Positions 33,704-42,141 of a stretch of DNA of 64,000 nt are shown piece by piece. Each line of letters starts with the position of its first letter. Within the stretch, counting starts at the first letter, position 1. The stretch covers positions 62,001 through 126,000 of the forward strand of contig NZ_JOEH01000025.1 in assembly GCF_000719095.1 (NCBI RefSeq), read 5' to 3'. This DNA comes from Streptacidiphilus jeojiense (GTDB taxonomy: Bacteria; Actinomycetota; Actinomycetes; Streptomycetales; Streptomycetaceae). Under the pieces are notes generated by a model that was not told the origin of the DNA, did not search any database, and saw only the letters and a program-made list of their open reading frames with translations. Made by a program: the position numbers and the translations under genes.

Positions 33704-34645
33704 ATGACCGACACCACCACCCCTCCGCTGTCGGCGGAGCCCGACGCCGGCCCGCGGTCCGACTCGCCGGGTGATTCGCAGGCTGCCGGAAGCAGTCCGC
33801 ACCGGCCTGCCGGGCGGCTGTCCCGCCGCCTCGGCACCGGGGCCACCCAGGGATTCCTGGGCGTCTGGGCGCTGCTGGCCGCCGTCCCGCTGCTCTGGGC
33901 CCTGGTCAGCGCCTTCAAGACCAACAACGAGCTGTTCGCCAGCCCCTGGAAGCTGCCCGCGACCTGGCACTTTGACAACTTCGTCCGGGCCTGGACCAAG
34001 GCGGACATCGGCGAGTACTTCGTCAACACCGTGATCGTGGTGGTCGGCGCGCTGGTGCTGACCATGCTGCTCGGCTCCATGGCCGCCTATGTGCTGGCCC
34101 GGTTCCGCTTCCCCGGCAACCGCGTCATCTACTACGCCTTCGTGGCCGGGATGACCTTCCCGGTGTTCCTGGCCCTGGTCCCGCTGTTCTTCGTGGTGAA
34201 GAACCTGAACCTGCTCAGCAGCTACCCGGGGCTGATCCTGGTCTACACCGCCTACGCGCTGCCGTTCACGGTCTTCTTCCTCACCGGCTTCTTCCGCACC
34301 CTGCCCACCTCGGTGGCCGAGGCCGCCGTCATCGACGGCTGCTCGCAGGAGGGCGTGTTCTTCCGGATCATGCTGCCGATGGCCAAGCCGGGGCTGGTCA
34401 GCGTCGCCATCTTCAACTTCCTCGGCATGTGGAACCAGTACCTGCTGCCGCTGGTGCTCAACTCCGACCAGCACAAGTACCTGCTCTCCCAGGGCCTGGC
34501 CGCACTCGCCGTGCAGCAGGGCTACGCCAACGACTGGAGCGCGCTGTTCGCCGGACTGGTCATCGCGGCGCTCCCGGTGGTCGCGCTCTACCTCGCCCTG
34601 GCCAAGAAGGTGCAGACCGGACTCAGCGTGGGACTGCTCAAGTGA
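33704..34645 (+). CDS. Sugar ABC transporter permease, MalG type
   Basis: A 313-residue permease with a long Pro/Ser-rich cytoplasmic N-terminus of about 45 residues and six hydrophobic helices. The EAA motif reads EAAVIDGCSQEGVFFRIMLP near residue 206. It pairs with the MalF-type permease to form the import channel. The ATG at 33704 has a GAGGAGG-like site ending the upstream gene. Its stop codon overlaps a GTG that could begin the LacI gene. Confidence 0.92.
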   Translation: MTDTTTPPLSAEPDAGPRSDSPGDSQAAGSSPHRPAGRLSRRLGTGATQGFLGVWALLAAVPLLWALVSAFKTNNELFASPWKLPATWHFDNFVRAWTKADIGEYFVNTVIVVVGALVLTMLLGSMAAYVLARFRFPGNRVIYYAFVAGMTFPVFLALVPLFFVVKNLNLLSSYPGLILVYTAYALPFTVFFLTGFFRTLPTSVAEAAVIDGCSQEGVFFRIMLPMAKPGLVSVAIFNFLGMWNQYLLPLVLNSDQHKYLLSQGLAALAVQQGYANDWSALFAGLVIAALPVVALYLALAKKVQTGLSVGLLK

Positions 34646-34668
34646 TCACTCATCCCTATACTCCCGGT
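34641..34668 (+). promoter_or_regulatory. Possible internal leaderless promoter with palindrome for the LacI gene
   Basis: TATACT at 34657-34662 lies exactly 6 nt before the ATG at 34669, where a -10 element should be if transcription began at the start codon itself; there is no ribosome site. Just upstream AGTGATCACT (34641-34650) is a perfect 10-bp palindrome, a possible operator. The -35 region is not recognisable. Confidence 0.5.
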
Positions 34669-35760
34669 ATGCCGGATGCCTCTGAGCCATCGCCGACCCC
34701 CGCCCGCGCCGCCACCGTGCGCGACGTCGCCGCCAGGGCCGGGGTCTCCACCGCGACCGTCTCCCGGGTGCTCACCGGAAACCGGCCGGTCTCCGCCGAG
34801 GTGCGGCGCCGGGTCCGCAAGGCCATCGAGGACCTGGACTACGTGGTCAACGAGCAGGCCCGCTCCCTGTCGGTGGCCAACTCGCGCACGGTGGCGATCC
34901 TGCTCGCCGACATCACCTGGCCGTTCCACAACCAGGTCGCCAGGGGCGTGGAGCAGGAGGCCGTGGCCGAGGACCGGATGTGCCTGGTGTGCACCACCAT
35001 GGACGACCCGGACCGGGAGATGGCACTGATCGAGCTGCTTCGGAAGCGCAACACCGAGGCCGTGGTGCTGATCGGCGGGGTGCGGGACTCCCCCGAGTAC
35101 CGGACCAGGATCGGCAGGCTCGCCCAGGCCCTGGACGGCGCGGGCTCGCGACTGGTGTTCTGCGGACGCCCGACGCCGGACCCGGCGCTGCCGATCACCG
35201 TGGTCGAGTACGACAACGAGGGCGGCGCCTTCGCCGCCGTCTGCCATCTGCTGTCCCTGGGCCACCGGCGGATCGCCTTCCTCGGCGGTCCGCCCGGCTA
35301 CACCACCACCGCCCCGCGGCTGGCCGGCTACCGGCGCGCACTGCGGGACTTCGGGGTCGAGCCCGACCCGGCGCTGGTGCGGCACTGCCGCCCCGACGGT
35401 GAACCCTCCCGGCAGTTCGGGTACCGCACCGTCCAGGCGCTGGTCGAGCAGGGCCCGCTGCCGTTCACCGCCCTGTTCTGCTACGACGACCTGGTCGCCG
35501 CCGGCGCCATGGCAGCTCTGCGGGAGGCCGGAGTCGACGTCCCCGGCGACATCTCGGTGGTCGGCTACAACGACGAGCCGACGGCCCTGGACGTGGTCCC
35601 CGGCCTCACCACCGTGCACGTCCCGCACCTGGAGCTCGGACGCACCGCGATGCGACTGGCCCTGCACCGGGACGACCCGATGACCATGGCGATGCGTCAG
35701 AACACCGTCCTGGGAACCCACCTGGTGATCCGCGGCACCGTTCGGCGACCCGCGTCCTGA
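34669..35760 (+). CDS. LacI family transcriptional regulator of the polysaccharide locus
   Basis: A 363-residue repressor. The LacI helix-turn-helix and hinge are at residues about 15-70 (TVRDVAARAGVSTATVSRVLTGN), followed by a periplasmic-binding-like sugar domain ending with VVGYNDEPTALDVVPGLTTV. It sits between the permease genes and the DUF2264 gene and most likely binds the two inverted operators at 30027 and 30148. The ATG at 34669 may be leaderless; a GTG at 34642 overlapping the permease stop would add nine residues and couple translation. Confidence 0.9.
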   Translation: MPDASEPSPTPARAATVRDVAARAGVSTATVSRVLTGNRPVSAEVRRRVRKAIEDLDYVVNEQARSLSVANSRTVAILLADITWPFHNQVARGVEQEAVAEDRMCLVCTTMDDPDREMALIELLRKRNTEAVVLIGGVRDSPEYRTRIGRLAQALDGAGSRLVFCGRPTPDPALPITVVEYDNEGGAFAAVCHLLSLGHRRIAFLGGPPGYTTTAPRLAGYRRALRDFGVEPDPALVRHCRPDGEPSRQFGYRTVQALVEQGPLPFTALFCYDDLVAAGAMAALREAGVDVPGDISVVGYNDEPTALDVVPGLTTVHVPHLELGRTAMRLALHRDDPMTMAMRQNTVLGTHLVIRGTVRRPAS

Positions 35761-35778
35761 AAGGACACCCTCCGCACC

Positions 35779-37776
35779 ATGTCCCGACGGACGACGCCCC
35801 GACCGCAGTTGCTCCTCCCGGACCACGACCACCGGATCTCCCCCCGCACCGGCTGGACCAGGACGCACTGGGAGGCCGTCGCCGACCACTGGCTCGGCAC
35901 CGCCCGGCAGTACGCCTCACCCGGCGGCGCCCGCTTCGCCCTCCCGGGCCGTGCGTCGTACTCCGGACCGGACAGCGACGCCCTGGAGGGCTTCGCCCGC
36001 ACCTTCCTGCTCGCCGCCGCCCGGATCGCCGGCGCCCGGGAGGACGACCCGGCGGCGCTGCGCCTGGCCGAGCAGTACGGCCGCGGACTCGCCGCCGGAA
36101 CCGACCCCACCAACCCCGAGTACTGGCTGCCCGGCGAGGACTGCATACCCCTGCAGCGACGGCGGACCCAGCCCACGGTGGAGGCGGCCAACATCGCCCT
36201 GGCCCTGCACCTGTCCCGGCGCAGACTGTGGGACCGCCTGGACCCGCCGGTCCAGCAGCGCATCGCCGACTGGCTGGACCATCATGCCCGACTCGAGGTC
36301 TGGCCCAACAACTGGCTGCTGTTCAGCGCGGTGATCGCCGCCTTCCTGGAGTCCACCGGCCGCGACGCCCCCGACCGCACCGACGCGGTGCGCCGGGTGG
36401 AGTCCTGGCACCTGGGCGAGGGCTGGTACACCGACGGCTGGCAGCGCAACGTCGACCACTACAACGCCTGGGTGATCCACCCCTTCCTGTGGGCCTGGTA
36501 CGACCTGGTCGGCGCCGACCGCGATCCCTCGGCCGCCGCACTGTGGCGCGGCAGGCTGGACAGCTTCCTGCACTCCTACCCCCGACTGTTCGGCTCCGAC
36601 GGCGCTCCGCTGCACCAGGGCAGGTCCCTCGCCTACCGCACGGCGACCCTGGCTCCGGTGTGGCTGGGCGCGATGCTCGACCTCGGACCGCTGGCCCCCG
36701 GCGCCGCCCGCCGGCTGGCCTCCGGCACCCTGGCCCACTTCACCGGACACGGAGTGGGGACGGCCGGGCCACTGCCGCTCGGCTGGTTCGGCGAACACCT
36801 GCCGATGACCCAGTCCTACAGCGGCCCCGGCTCCCCCTACTTCGCCGGCCTGGGCTTCCTCGGCCTCGCCCTGGACGCCGACCACCCGGTGTGGACAGCC
36901 ACCGAACAGGCCCAGCCCTCGGAGACCTCCGACGCCGCCTTCTCCCTGCCCGGGCCCGGCTGGCTGGTGCACAGCTCCGTCCGCGACGGAATCGTCCGGC
37001 TGGTCAACCACGGCAGCGACCACGCCTACGAGACCCCGCCGGGCGACGACCCGGACGACCCCCACTACGCCAAGTTCGGCTACTCGACCAGCACCGCCCC
37101 CGGTACCGGCCCGGGCGCCGCCGGAGAGGAGGACAACCGCTTCGCCCTCCTGGACCACCGGGGCCGGCCCAGCCGCCGCGGCCCGATCCTGGCGCACCGG
37201 ACCGCGGGCCCGATCGCCGGCTCGGTGCACCGCCCGCAGCGCGAAGGCACACCGCTGCCCGGTGCCCGGTGCGTCACCGTCTCCCTGGTCGACGGGCCCT
37301 ACGAGCTGCGCTGCCACCTGCTCAGCGCCCCCCGGGCGTATCCGGTGCGCGAGGGCGGCCATGCCGTGGCCGCTGACGCACCGCCGGCCGCGGGCACCAC
37401 TGCGGAGGGGCTGGCCTGGGTCCGACGGGCGGACGGCCTCACCGCAGCGCTGCTGCCGGTGCACGGCTACCCGGCCGGAGCCGCGGGCGTGGTCCGGCAG
37501 CAGAACGCCAATGCCCTCGGGCCGCACGCCGCAGTCCCGGTGCTGGTCGGCAGCCACGACGCCGGAGCCGGCAGCGATCTGTACGTCTCCGTGCATCTGC
37601 TCTCATCGATACCGGATCAATTCGATCCCGACGCCCTGGCCCTGGAGCTGCGCTCGGCGGCCGCCGTGACGGTCGACGGCACCACGGTCACCGTCGGCTG
37701 GCGCGCAGGCCGCACCGACACCGTTGACCTGGCCACCTTCTGCCCGACCCGTTCAGCGCAGGACGACCGGTCCTGA
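35779..37776 (+). CDS. DUF2264 domain-containing protein
   Basis: A 665-residue cytoplasmic protein with no signal peptide. Its first 380 residues match the DUF2264 pattern as I know it: WEAVADHWL, SDALEGFARTFLLAA, GTDPTNPEYW, VEAANIALALHLSRRRLWDRLDP, PNNWLLFSAVI and GWYTDGWQRNVDHYNAWVIHPFL. The repeated helices suggest an alpha/alpha toroid like polysaccharide lyases and unsaturated glycosyl hydrolases; the rest looks like a beta domain. It is the last gene of the PL8-linked importer operon, 18 bp after lacI. I infer that it processes the imported unsaturated oligosaccharides, a step for which no GH88/GH105 gene is present here. Confidence 0.82.
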   Translation: MSRRTTPRPQLLLPDHDHRISPRTGWTRTHWEAVADHWLGTARQYASPGGARFALPGRASYSGPDSDALEGFARTFLLAAARIAGAREDDPAALRLAEQYGRGLAAGTDPTNPEYWLPGEDCIPLQRRRTQPTVEAANIALALHLSRRRLWDRLDPPVQQRIADWLDHHARLEVWPNNWLLFSAVIAAFLESTGRDAPDRTDAVRRVESWHLGEGWYTDGWQRNVDHYNAWVIHPFLWAWYDLVGADRDPSAAALWRGRLDSFLHSYPRLFGSDGAPLHQGRSLAYRTATLAPVWLGAMLDLGPLAPGAARRLASGTLAHFTGHGVGTAGPLPLGWFGEHLPMTQSYSGPGSPYFAGLGFLGLALDADHPVWTATEQAQPSETSDAAFSLPGPGWLVHSSVRDGIVRLVNHGSDHAYETPPGDDPDDPHYAKFGYSTSTAPGTGPGAAGEEDNRFALLDHRGRPSRRGPILAHRTAGPIAGSVHRPQREGTPLPGARCVTVSLVDGPYELRCHLLSAPRAYPVREGGHAVAADAPPAAGTTAEGLAWVRRADGLTAALLPVHGYPAGAAGVVRQQNANALGPHAAVPVLVGSHDAGAGSDLYVSVHLLSSIPDQFDPDALALELRSAAAVTVDGTTVTVGWRAGRTDTVDLATFCPTRSAQDDRS

Positions 37777-37937
37777 CCTCGTGCAAACGTGCACCGTGGA
37801 CCATCGCCGTCCACCGGACCCGATCCCACTCCCGTCTCCGACCGCTCCGATTCCCGTGCACTCCCCCGCCCTGGCCGCCGCCGGCCTGACGCTCGCAACC
37901 GGCATGCCTTGGTCGGCGGTGAAGGCTTGACGAGGTG

Positions 37938-38321
37938 TCAGGACGCCCAAGTGCGGGCCTGGGTCCTGAAGACCTCCGGGTCGCTGTGCACCGGCAGCAC
38001 GCACAGCAGGTGTCCGCCGGGGGCGCGCAGGACGTGGCACTCCAGCCACTGCGCTACTTGGGTGGCACCGAGGGCGAGCAGGCGCGCAGTCTCGGCTTCG
38101 ACGTCGTCGGTTTCGATGTCGAGGTGGAATCGAGGTGCGTCATCGACCGCCTGGATCGCGGTGACCAGCCCTGGCAGGGCGTCGTGGACCACGGTGAACT
38201 GCGGTTCGGCGGGTACTGGCTGAGCCGGCGCACCGAGGGCGGCGGACCAGAAGGAGGCCGCCCGGGCGACCTCGGCTTCGGGAGTGTCGATCAGGATGGC
38301 GTAGACGCGGCTCCGATGCAT
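37938..38321 (-). CDS. VOC (glyoxalase/bleomycin resistance) family protein
   Basis: A 127-residue protein with the paired beta-alpha-beta pattern of the vicinal oxygen chelate fold: RVYAILIDTPEAEVARAASFWSAALG at the start, FHLDIETDDVEAE in the middle and GGHLLCVLPV at the end. The family holds small metal enzymes and binding proteins; no specific role can be assigned. The ATG at 38321 is chosen on homology; a GTG three codons upstream is possible and no clear ribosome site exists. The 160 bp between the DUF2264 gene and this one contain no visible gene. Confidence 0.83.
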   Translation of the reverse strand: MHRSRVYAILIDTPEAEVARAASFWSAALGAPAQPVPAEPQFTVVHDALPGLVTAIQAVDDAPRFHLDIETDDVEAETARLLALGATQVAQWLECHVLRAPGGHLLCVLPVHSDPEVFRTQARTWAS

Positions 38322-38404
38322 GGGCCGCACGGTATCGGCCGCGCGGTCCCGTTGCCCAGGTCGGCCCAGGGGTCCAGGGGTTCAGGGCGTCGAGGCGTCC
38401 GCGC

Positions 38405-38857
38405 TCAGGCGCCGGCTGACGCTGCGTCATGGACGCGCCGGAGTTCGAGCACGGGGATGGTGCGGATGCCGGCCGTCTTGCGCTCGTACTCGGCGAAGCC
38501 GGGGTAGCGGCTCGCCTGCTCGGCGTAGAGCCGGTCGCGCTCGGCGCCGGTCACCTCGTGGACGGTCACCGGGTAGGTCTCGGTGCCGCGCTCGACGCTG
38601 CCTTCGCCGGCGGCGGTCAGGTTGCGGTACCAGTCAGGATCCGTGGGCGCTCCGCCCTTGCTCGCGAAGACGTAGACGCGGTCCTGGTCGGTCTCGTGCG
38701 GCAGGTACATCATCGGGGCGATGTGCCCCTTCCCGCTCTTGCGGCCGCGGTGGTGGACCAGGACCAGCGGCGCGTCCTCGAAGGGCCCGCCGACCCTGCC
38801 CCCGTTCGCCCGGAACTCCTCGATGACCTGCTCGTTCCAGTTCACTGCTGCACTCAT
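38405..38857 (-). CDS. Deazaflavin (F420)-dependent nitroreductase family protein
   Basis: A 150-residue protein of the Ddn/FDOR-B group: VIEEFRANGGRVGG at the start, then LVLVHHRGRKSGKGHIAPMMYL, and the YVFASKGGAPTDPDWYRNL block. These small split-barrel proteins bind F420H2 and reduce or hydrogenate quinones, nitro compounds or enones. A GAGGAG site precedes the ATG at 38857. The TetR gene upstream may be in the same transcript, with a gap of 55 bp. Confidence 0.9.
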   Translation of the reverse strand: MSAAVNWNEQVIEEFRANGGRVGGPFEDAPLVLVHHRGRKSGKGHIAPMMYLPHETDQDRVYVFASKGGAPTDPDWYRNLTAAGEGSVERGTETYPVTVHEVTGAERDRLYAEQASRYPGFAEYERKTAGIRTIPVLELRRVHDAASAGA

Positions 38858-38912
38858 GTCACGTCTCCTCAGGACCGTTGCCGCACCTCGGCGACCGGGG
38901 CTTGGATCTCCA

Positions 38913-39662
38913 TCATGACGCCGCCGCTGCGTCCCCGGTCCGCGGCGTGCCGACGTCCGCCGCCAGGCGGGTGAGCCACTCGCGCAGCAGGTGCTGCTCG
39001 GCGCCGGTGAGGACGTCGGTGTCGGCCGGGAGGGCGGCGCGCAGTGCGCGGGCTGCCGCGGCGGGGCCGGACTCGGTGGCGGGGAGCGTCGGTTCCAGGC
39101 GGGTGACGGCGGCGACCATGGCCTCGCGCAGCAGGGTCAGCAGCGCCGGATCGCGGCGTTCCGCGGGGGTGGAGTGCCAGGTGGTGACCGCGCCCAGGCC
39201 GGTGGCCTGGATGACCTGGGCGGCCATTTCCTCGTCGACCCGCAGCCACCCGCCGGCCGCCAGCCGGCGCACCCGGCCGTGGAGGATCTCCAGGCCCGCA
39301 CGGTGTCCCAGGTCAGCCCCGCGGCCGGTGGCCCTGGTCATCACCGCGAACAGCTCGGGGTGGGTGACCCCGAACTCGACCACCGTGTCCCAGCCGCGGC
39401 GCAGCTCCTCCATCGGGTCCTGCCCGTCGGGGTCGAGGTGGGCGCGCTTGCTCTCCAGGAACTGTGCGTAGCCGTGCTCCGCGACGGCTTCGAGGAGCCC
39501 TTCCTTGTCGCCGAAGAGGCGGTAGATCGCCGGCGGCTGCATCCCGGCCGCGGCGGCGACCGCGCGGGTGCTCACCGCGTCGGGGCCGCCGGTCTCCAGG
39601 AGTTCGACGGCGGCCTCGACGATGCGGCGACGGGGGCTGTCGGTGGTGTCGCGCGTTGCCAT
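38913..39662 (-). CDS. TetR family transcriptional regulator
   Basis: A 249-residue repressor. The helix-turn-helix is in residues about 12-58 (RIVEAAVELLETGGPDAVSTRAVAAAAGMQPPAIYRLFGDKEGLL), followed by an all-helical ligand-binding part and an Ala-rich C-terminus. The ATG at 39662 has no ribosome site, but TATCAT lies exactly 6 nt upstream, so the transcript is probably leaderless. It diverges from the NmrA-like gene at 39751; an inverted repeat between the two is the likely operator. Confidence 0.9.
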   Translation of the reverse strand: MATRDTTDSPRRRIVEAAVELLETGGPDAVSTRAVAAAAGMQPPAIYRLFGDKEGLLEAVAEHGYAQFLESKRAHLDPDGQDPMEELRRGWDTVVEFGVTHPELFAVMTRATGRGADLGHRAGLEILHGRVRRLAAGGWLRVDEEMAAQVIQATGLGAVTTWHSTPAERRDPALLTLLREAMVAAVTRLEPTLPATESGPAAAARALRAALPADTDVLTGAEQHLLREWLTRLAADVGTPRTGDAAAAS

Positions 39663-39698
39663 GGACCGATGATACCGAGGATGTGGTTCCGCTGGTAT

Positions 39699-39732
39699 TT
39701 CCAGTGCTACCATTTTCATGTTTCCACTGGAA
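39699..39732. promoter_or_regulatory. Inverted repeat, candidate TetR operator
   Basis: TTCCAGTG at 39699-39706 and CACTGGAA at 39725-39732 are perfect inverted copies separated by 18 bp, within the divergent TetR/NmrA promoter. A related GGTTCCGCTGG occurs just before, at 39685-39695, so more than one dimer may bind. Confidence 0.55.
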
Positions 39733-39750
39733 CCAGCATCGGGAGAACCC

Positions 39751-40611
39751 ATGATCATCGTGACCGGAGCCACCGGACAGCTCGGCCGCCGCACCGTCGA
39801 ACTGCTCCTGCAGCGCGTCCCGGCCGACCGCGTCGGCGTCAGCGTCCGCGACCCCCGCAAGGCCCAGGACCTCGCCGACCGCGGCGTCCGGGTACGGCAG
39901 GGCGACTTCGACGACCCCGACTCGCTCCGGCACGCCTTCGAGGGGGCGGAGCAACTGCTCCTGGTCTCGCTCGACCGCACCGGCGAGGAGTGCGTCACCG
40001 GCCACCGCGCCGCCGTCGACGCCGCCGTGCAGGCCGGCGTCGGCCGCATCCTCTACACCAGCCAGATGGGCGCCGCCCACGACTCCCGTTTCCAGGCCTG
40101 CCGCGACCACGCCGCCACCGAGGACCTGCTGCGCGCCACCGGCCTGCCCTGGACCGCGCTGCGCAACGGCTTCTACGCGAGCAGCGCCCTGCAGTTCCTG
40201 CGCTCCGCCCGCCACAGCGGCGACATCGCCCTGCCCGCCGACGGCCCCGTCGCCTGGACCGGCCACGACGACCTCGCCGAGGCCACGGCGGCGATCCTGC
40301 TCGACGAGGGCCGCTTCCAGGGACCCACCCCGCCGCTCACCGGCCCGGAGGCGCTCGACTTCGAAGCCATCGCCGAGATCGCGGCCCGGGCCACCGGCCG
40401 CCCCTTCAAGCGCACCGTCCTCGGCGACGACGACTTCCGCGAGCAGACCCTGGCACACGGCGCCCCAGCCCCGATCGCCGACCTGCTGCTGAGCATCTTC
40501 GCCGCGGCGCGCAACGGCGAGTTCACCGCCGTCGACCCGACGCTGGCCGAACTGATAGGCCGTCGGCCCGCCGACTTCCGCACCCTGCTGGAGCACGAAT
40601 GGGCCGAGTGA
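39751..40611 (+). CDS. NmrA-like NAD(P)H-binding protein (QOR2-type quinone oxidoreductase)
   Basis: A 286-residue atypical SDR. The N-terminus MIIVTGATGQLGRRTVELLL holds the GxxGxxG nucleotide motif, and the middle stretch RILYTSQMGAAHDS and RDHAATEDLLRATGLPWTALRNGFY are typical of the YtfG/QOR2 and NmrA group. It probably reduces quinones with NADPH or senses the NADP ratio. The ATG at 39751 has a GGGAG site. Control by the divergent TetR regulator is likely, a common pairing for stress-responsive oxidoreductases. Confidence 0.88.
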   Translation: MIIVTGATGQLGRRTVELLLQRVPADRVGVSVRDPRKAQDLADRGVRVRQGDFDDPDSLRHAFEGAEQLLLVSLDRTGEECVTGHRAAVDAAVQAGVGRILYTSQMGAAHDSRFQACRDHAATEDLLRATGLPWTALRNGFYASSALQFLRSARHSGDIALPADGPVAWTGHDDLAEATAAILLDEGRFQGPTPPLTGPEALDFEAIAEIAARATGRPFKRTVLGDDDFREQTLAHGAPAPIADLLLSIFAAARNGEFTAVDPTLAELIGRRPADFRTLLEHEWAE

Positions 40612-40630
40612 CTCCGCCGCCCCGTCGTGC

Positions 40631-41635
40631 TCAGCGCCAGGGGTCGAGGGCGTGCTTGCCGGTGGTGCGGCCTTCTTCGAGCTGCCGCAACACCTCGGGC
40701 CCCAGGGCCAGCGGGTGGATGTGCGGAGTGCCGGGCGGGTAGACGCCCTGGTCGATGAGCACATCGAGTTCGACGAGCAACTCCTCGAAGGCGGCCGGGA
40801 CCGCGGCTGCCCAGTTGAAGATGTGCAGCCCCCTGACCTGGGCCTGATGGGTGAACAGAAGGTCGCGGGTGGAGATCTCCGCGTGTCCGGAAGCGGCGCC
40901 GAAGATGACGATGCGTCCGGTGAACGGCCTGGCCACCGCCAGGCTGGTGCCGAAGGTGGCCTGTCCCACGGATTCCAGGACGAGGTCGACGCCGCCGGTC
41001 AGTCGCAGGATCTCCGCGGCGAGTTCGGGGTGTCGGCTGTCCAGGACCACGTCGGCCCCCAGGGCCCGGACGGTGGCGTGCTTGGCCGGGGAGGCCGTGG
41101 CGATGACACGGGCACCGTAGTGGCGGGCGAGGCGGACCGCGGCCTGGCCCACCCCTCCGGCCGCCGCGTACACCAGCACCACCTCGCCCGGCTTGATCTC
41201 GCCGATCGGCTTCAGCGCCGCCAGCGCGGTCGCCCAGTTCAGCACCAGGCCAAGGGATGCGGCATCGCTCCAGCCGGACGGCACACGGAGCACGCCGGCG
41301 GCGTGCATGGTCATGTACTGCGCGAACGCGCCGGCACCGACCCCCACGACGTGAGTGCCGAGCGGAAGCGGGCTCCGAACGTCCGGAGCGACGGCCACGA
41401 TCTCGCCGGCGGCCTCGAAGCCTGCCGGATAGGGCGCCTGCGGCCCGCCTTCGTAGCTGCCGCGACTCTGCATCACATCCGCGAAGTTGACCCCGGCGGC
41501 CCCCACCCGCACCAGGTACTCACCGGGCCCCGGAACGGGGCGGGCCCGGCCGGTCGTCAGGGTCAGGTCCCCGGGGCCCTGGTCCGACTGCTGGACCAGG
41601 GCCGTCATCGTCAACTGCTGCTCATCGGTACTCAT
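40631..41635 (-). CDS. Zinc-independent quinone oxidoreductase / MDR alcohol dehydrogenase family
   Basis: A 334-residue medium-chain reductase of the quinone oxidoreductase type. The catalytic-domain stretch GVNFADVMQSRGSY (no zinc cysteines) is near residue 50 and the NADPH motif AAAGGVGQAAVRLA near residue 155. The ATG at 41635 is chosen by homology; a short leader links it to a MerR-type promoter at 41645-41674. The merR gene lies directly upstream on the same strand. Confidence 0.88.
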   Translation of the reverse strand: MSTDEQQLTMTALVQQSDQGPGDLTLTTGRARPVPGPGEYLVRVGAAGVNFADVMQSRGSYEGGPQAPYPAGFEAAGEIVAVAPDVRSPLPLGTHVVGVGAGAFAQYMTMHAAGVLRVPSGWSDAASLGLVLNWATALAALKPIGEIKPGEVVLVYAAAGGVGQAAVRLARHYGARVIATASPAKHATVRALGADVVLDSRHPELAAEILRLTGGVDLVLESVGQATFGTSLAVARPFTGRIVIFGAASGHAEISTRDLLFTHQAQVRGLHIFNWAAAVPAAFEELLVELDVLIDQGVYPPGTPHIHPLALGPEVLRQLEEGRTTGKHALDPWR

Positions 41636-41644
41636 GGGCAGACC

Positions 41645-41674
41645 GTAGGAGGCTGACACTTGCGTCAAGGTCAA
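41645..41674 (-). promoter_or_regulatory. MerR-type promoter of the quinone oxidoreductase gene
   Basis: On the minus strand TTGACC (-35, 41674-41669) and TCCTAC (-10, 41650-41645) are separated by 18 bp, longer than the standard 17. A TGAC...GTCA dyad (41654-41667) lies inside the spacer, exactly where MerR-family activators bind and twist DNA. The transcript would begin only a few bases before the ATG. Confidence 0.65.
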
Positions 41675-41681
41675 CAGGCAT

Positions 41682-42035
41682 TCACGAACCGGCCGAACGG
41701 GCCTTGCGGAGGAAGGCGTCGAGGGCCGCCTGCTGGTCGCTGAGGACGGCGATGCGCGCGGCGAGGCGGTCACGGTGGCGCTGCACCTCGACCAGGAACT
41801 CCGGACACACCCCGCCGGGTTCGTCGGTGAGGTGCGGCAGAAGCTCCCTGATGAGCCGCACAGGCAGCCCAGAGGCCAGCAACTCCCTGATGACCAGCAC
41901 CCGTTCGATGGTCGGGCGGCAGTAGTCACGGAACCCGTTGGCGCACCGGCCGGAGACGATCAGGCCCTCGGCCTCGTAGTACCGCAGCGCGCGTGCGCTG
42001 ACACCGCTGACCCTGGAAGCTTCGCTGATCTGCAC
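41682..42035 (-). CDS. MerR family transcriptional regulator
   Basis: A 117-residue protein. Residues 1-40 hold the MerR winged helix (ISEASRVSGVSARALRYYEAEGLI), followed by the NGFRDY wing and a dimerisation coiled coil (VEVQRHRDRLAARIAVLSDQQAALDAF). The effector region has one clear Cys (GVCPEF). Start is GTG at 42035, where homology begins; the ribosome site is poor. The quinone oxidoreductase gene follows after 46 bp, which contain a MerR-style promoter, so it probably activates that gene in response to an electrophile or quinone. Confidence 0.87.
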   Translation of the reverse strand: MQISEASRVSGVSARALRYYEAEGLIVSGRCANGFRDYCRPTIERVLVIRELLASGLPVRLIRELLPHLTDEPGGVCPEFLVEVQRHRDRLAARIAVLSDQQAALDAFLRKARSAGS

Positions 42036-42141
42036 ATCCGGCGACAACGACCAGGCACACCGGGATCTTCCAGCACCCCGTCCAGCAGCGGCATTCGCTA
42101 TCGTCGAACGCCGCACGAGTCAACTCCCGAAAGGCAGGCGA

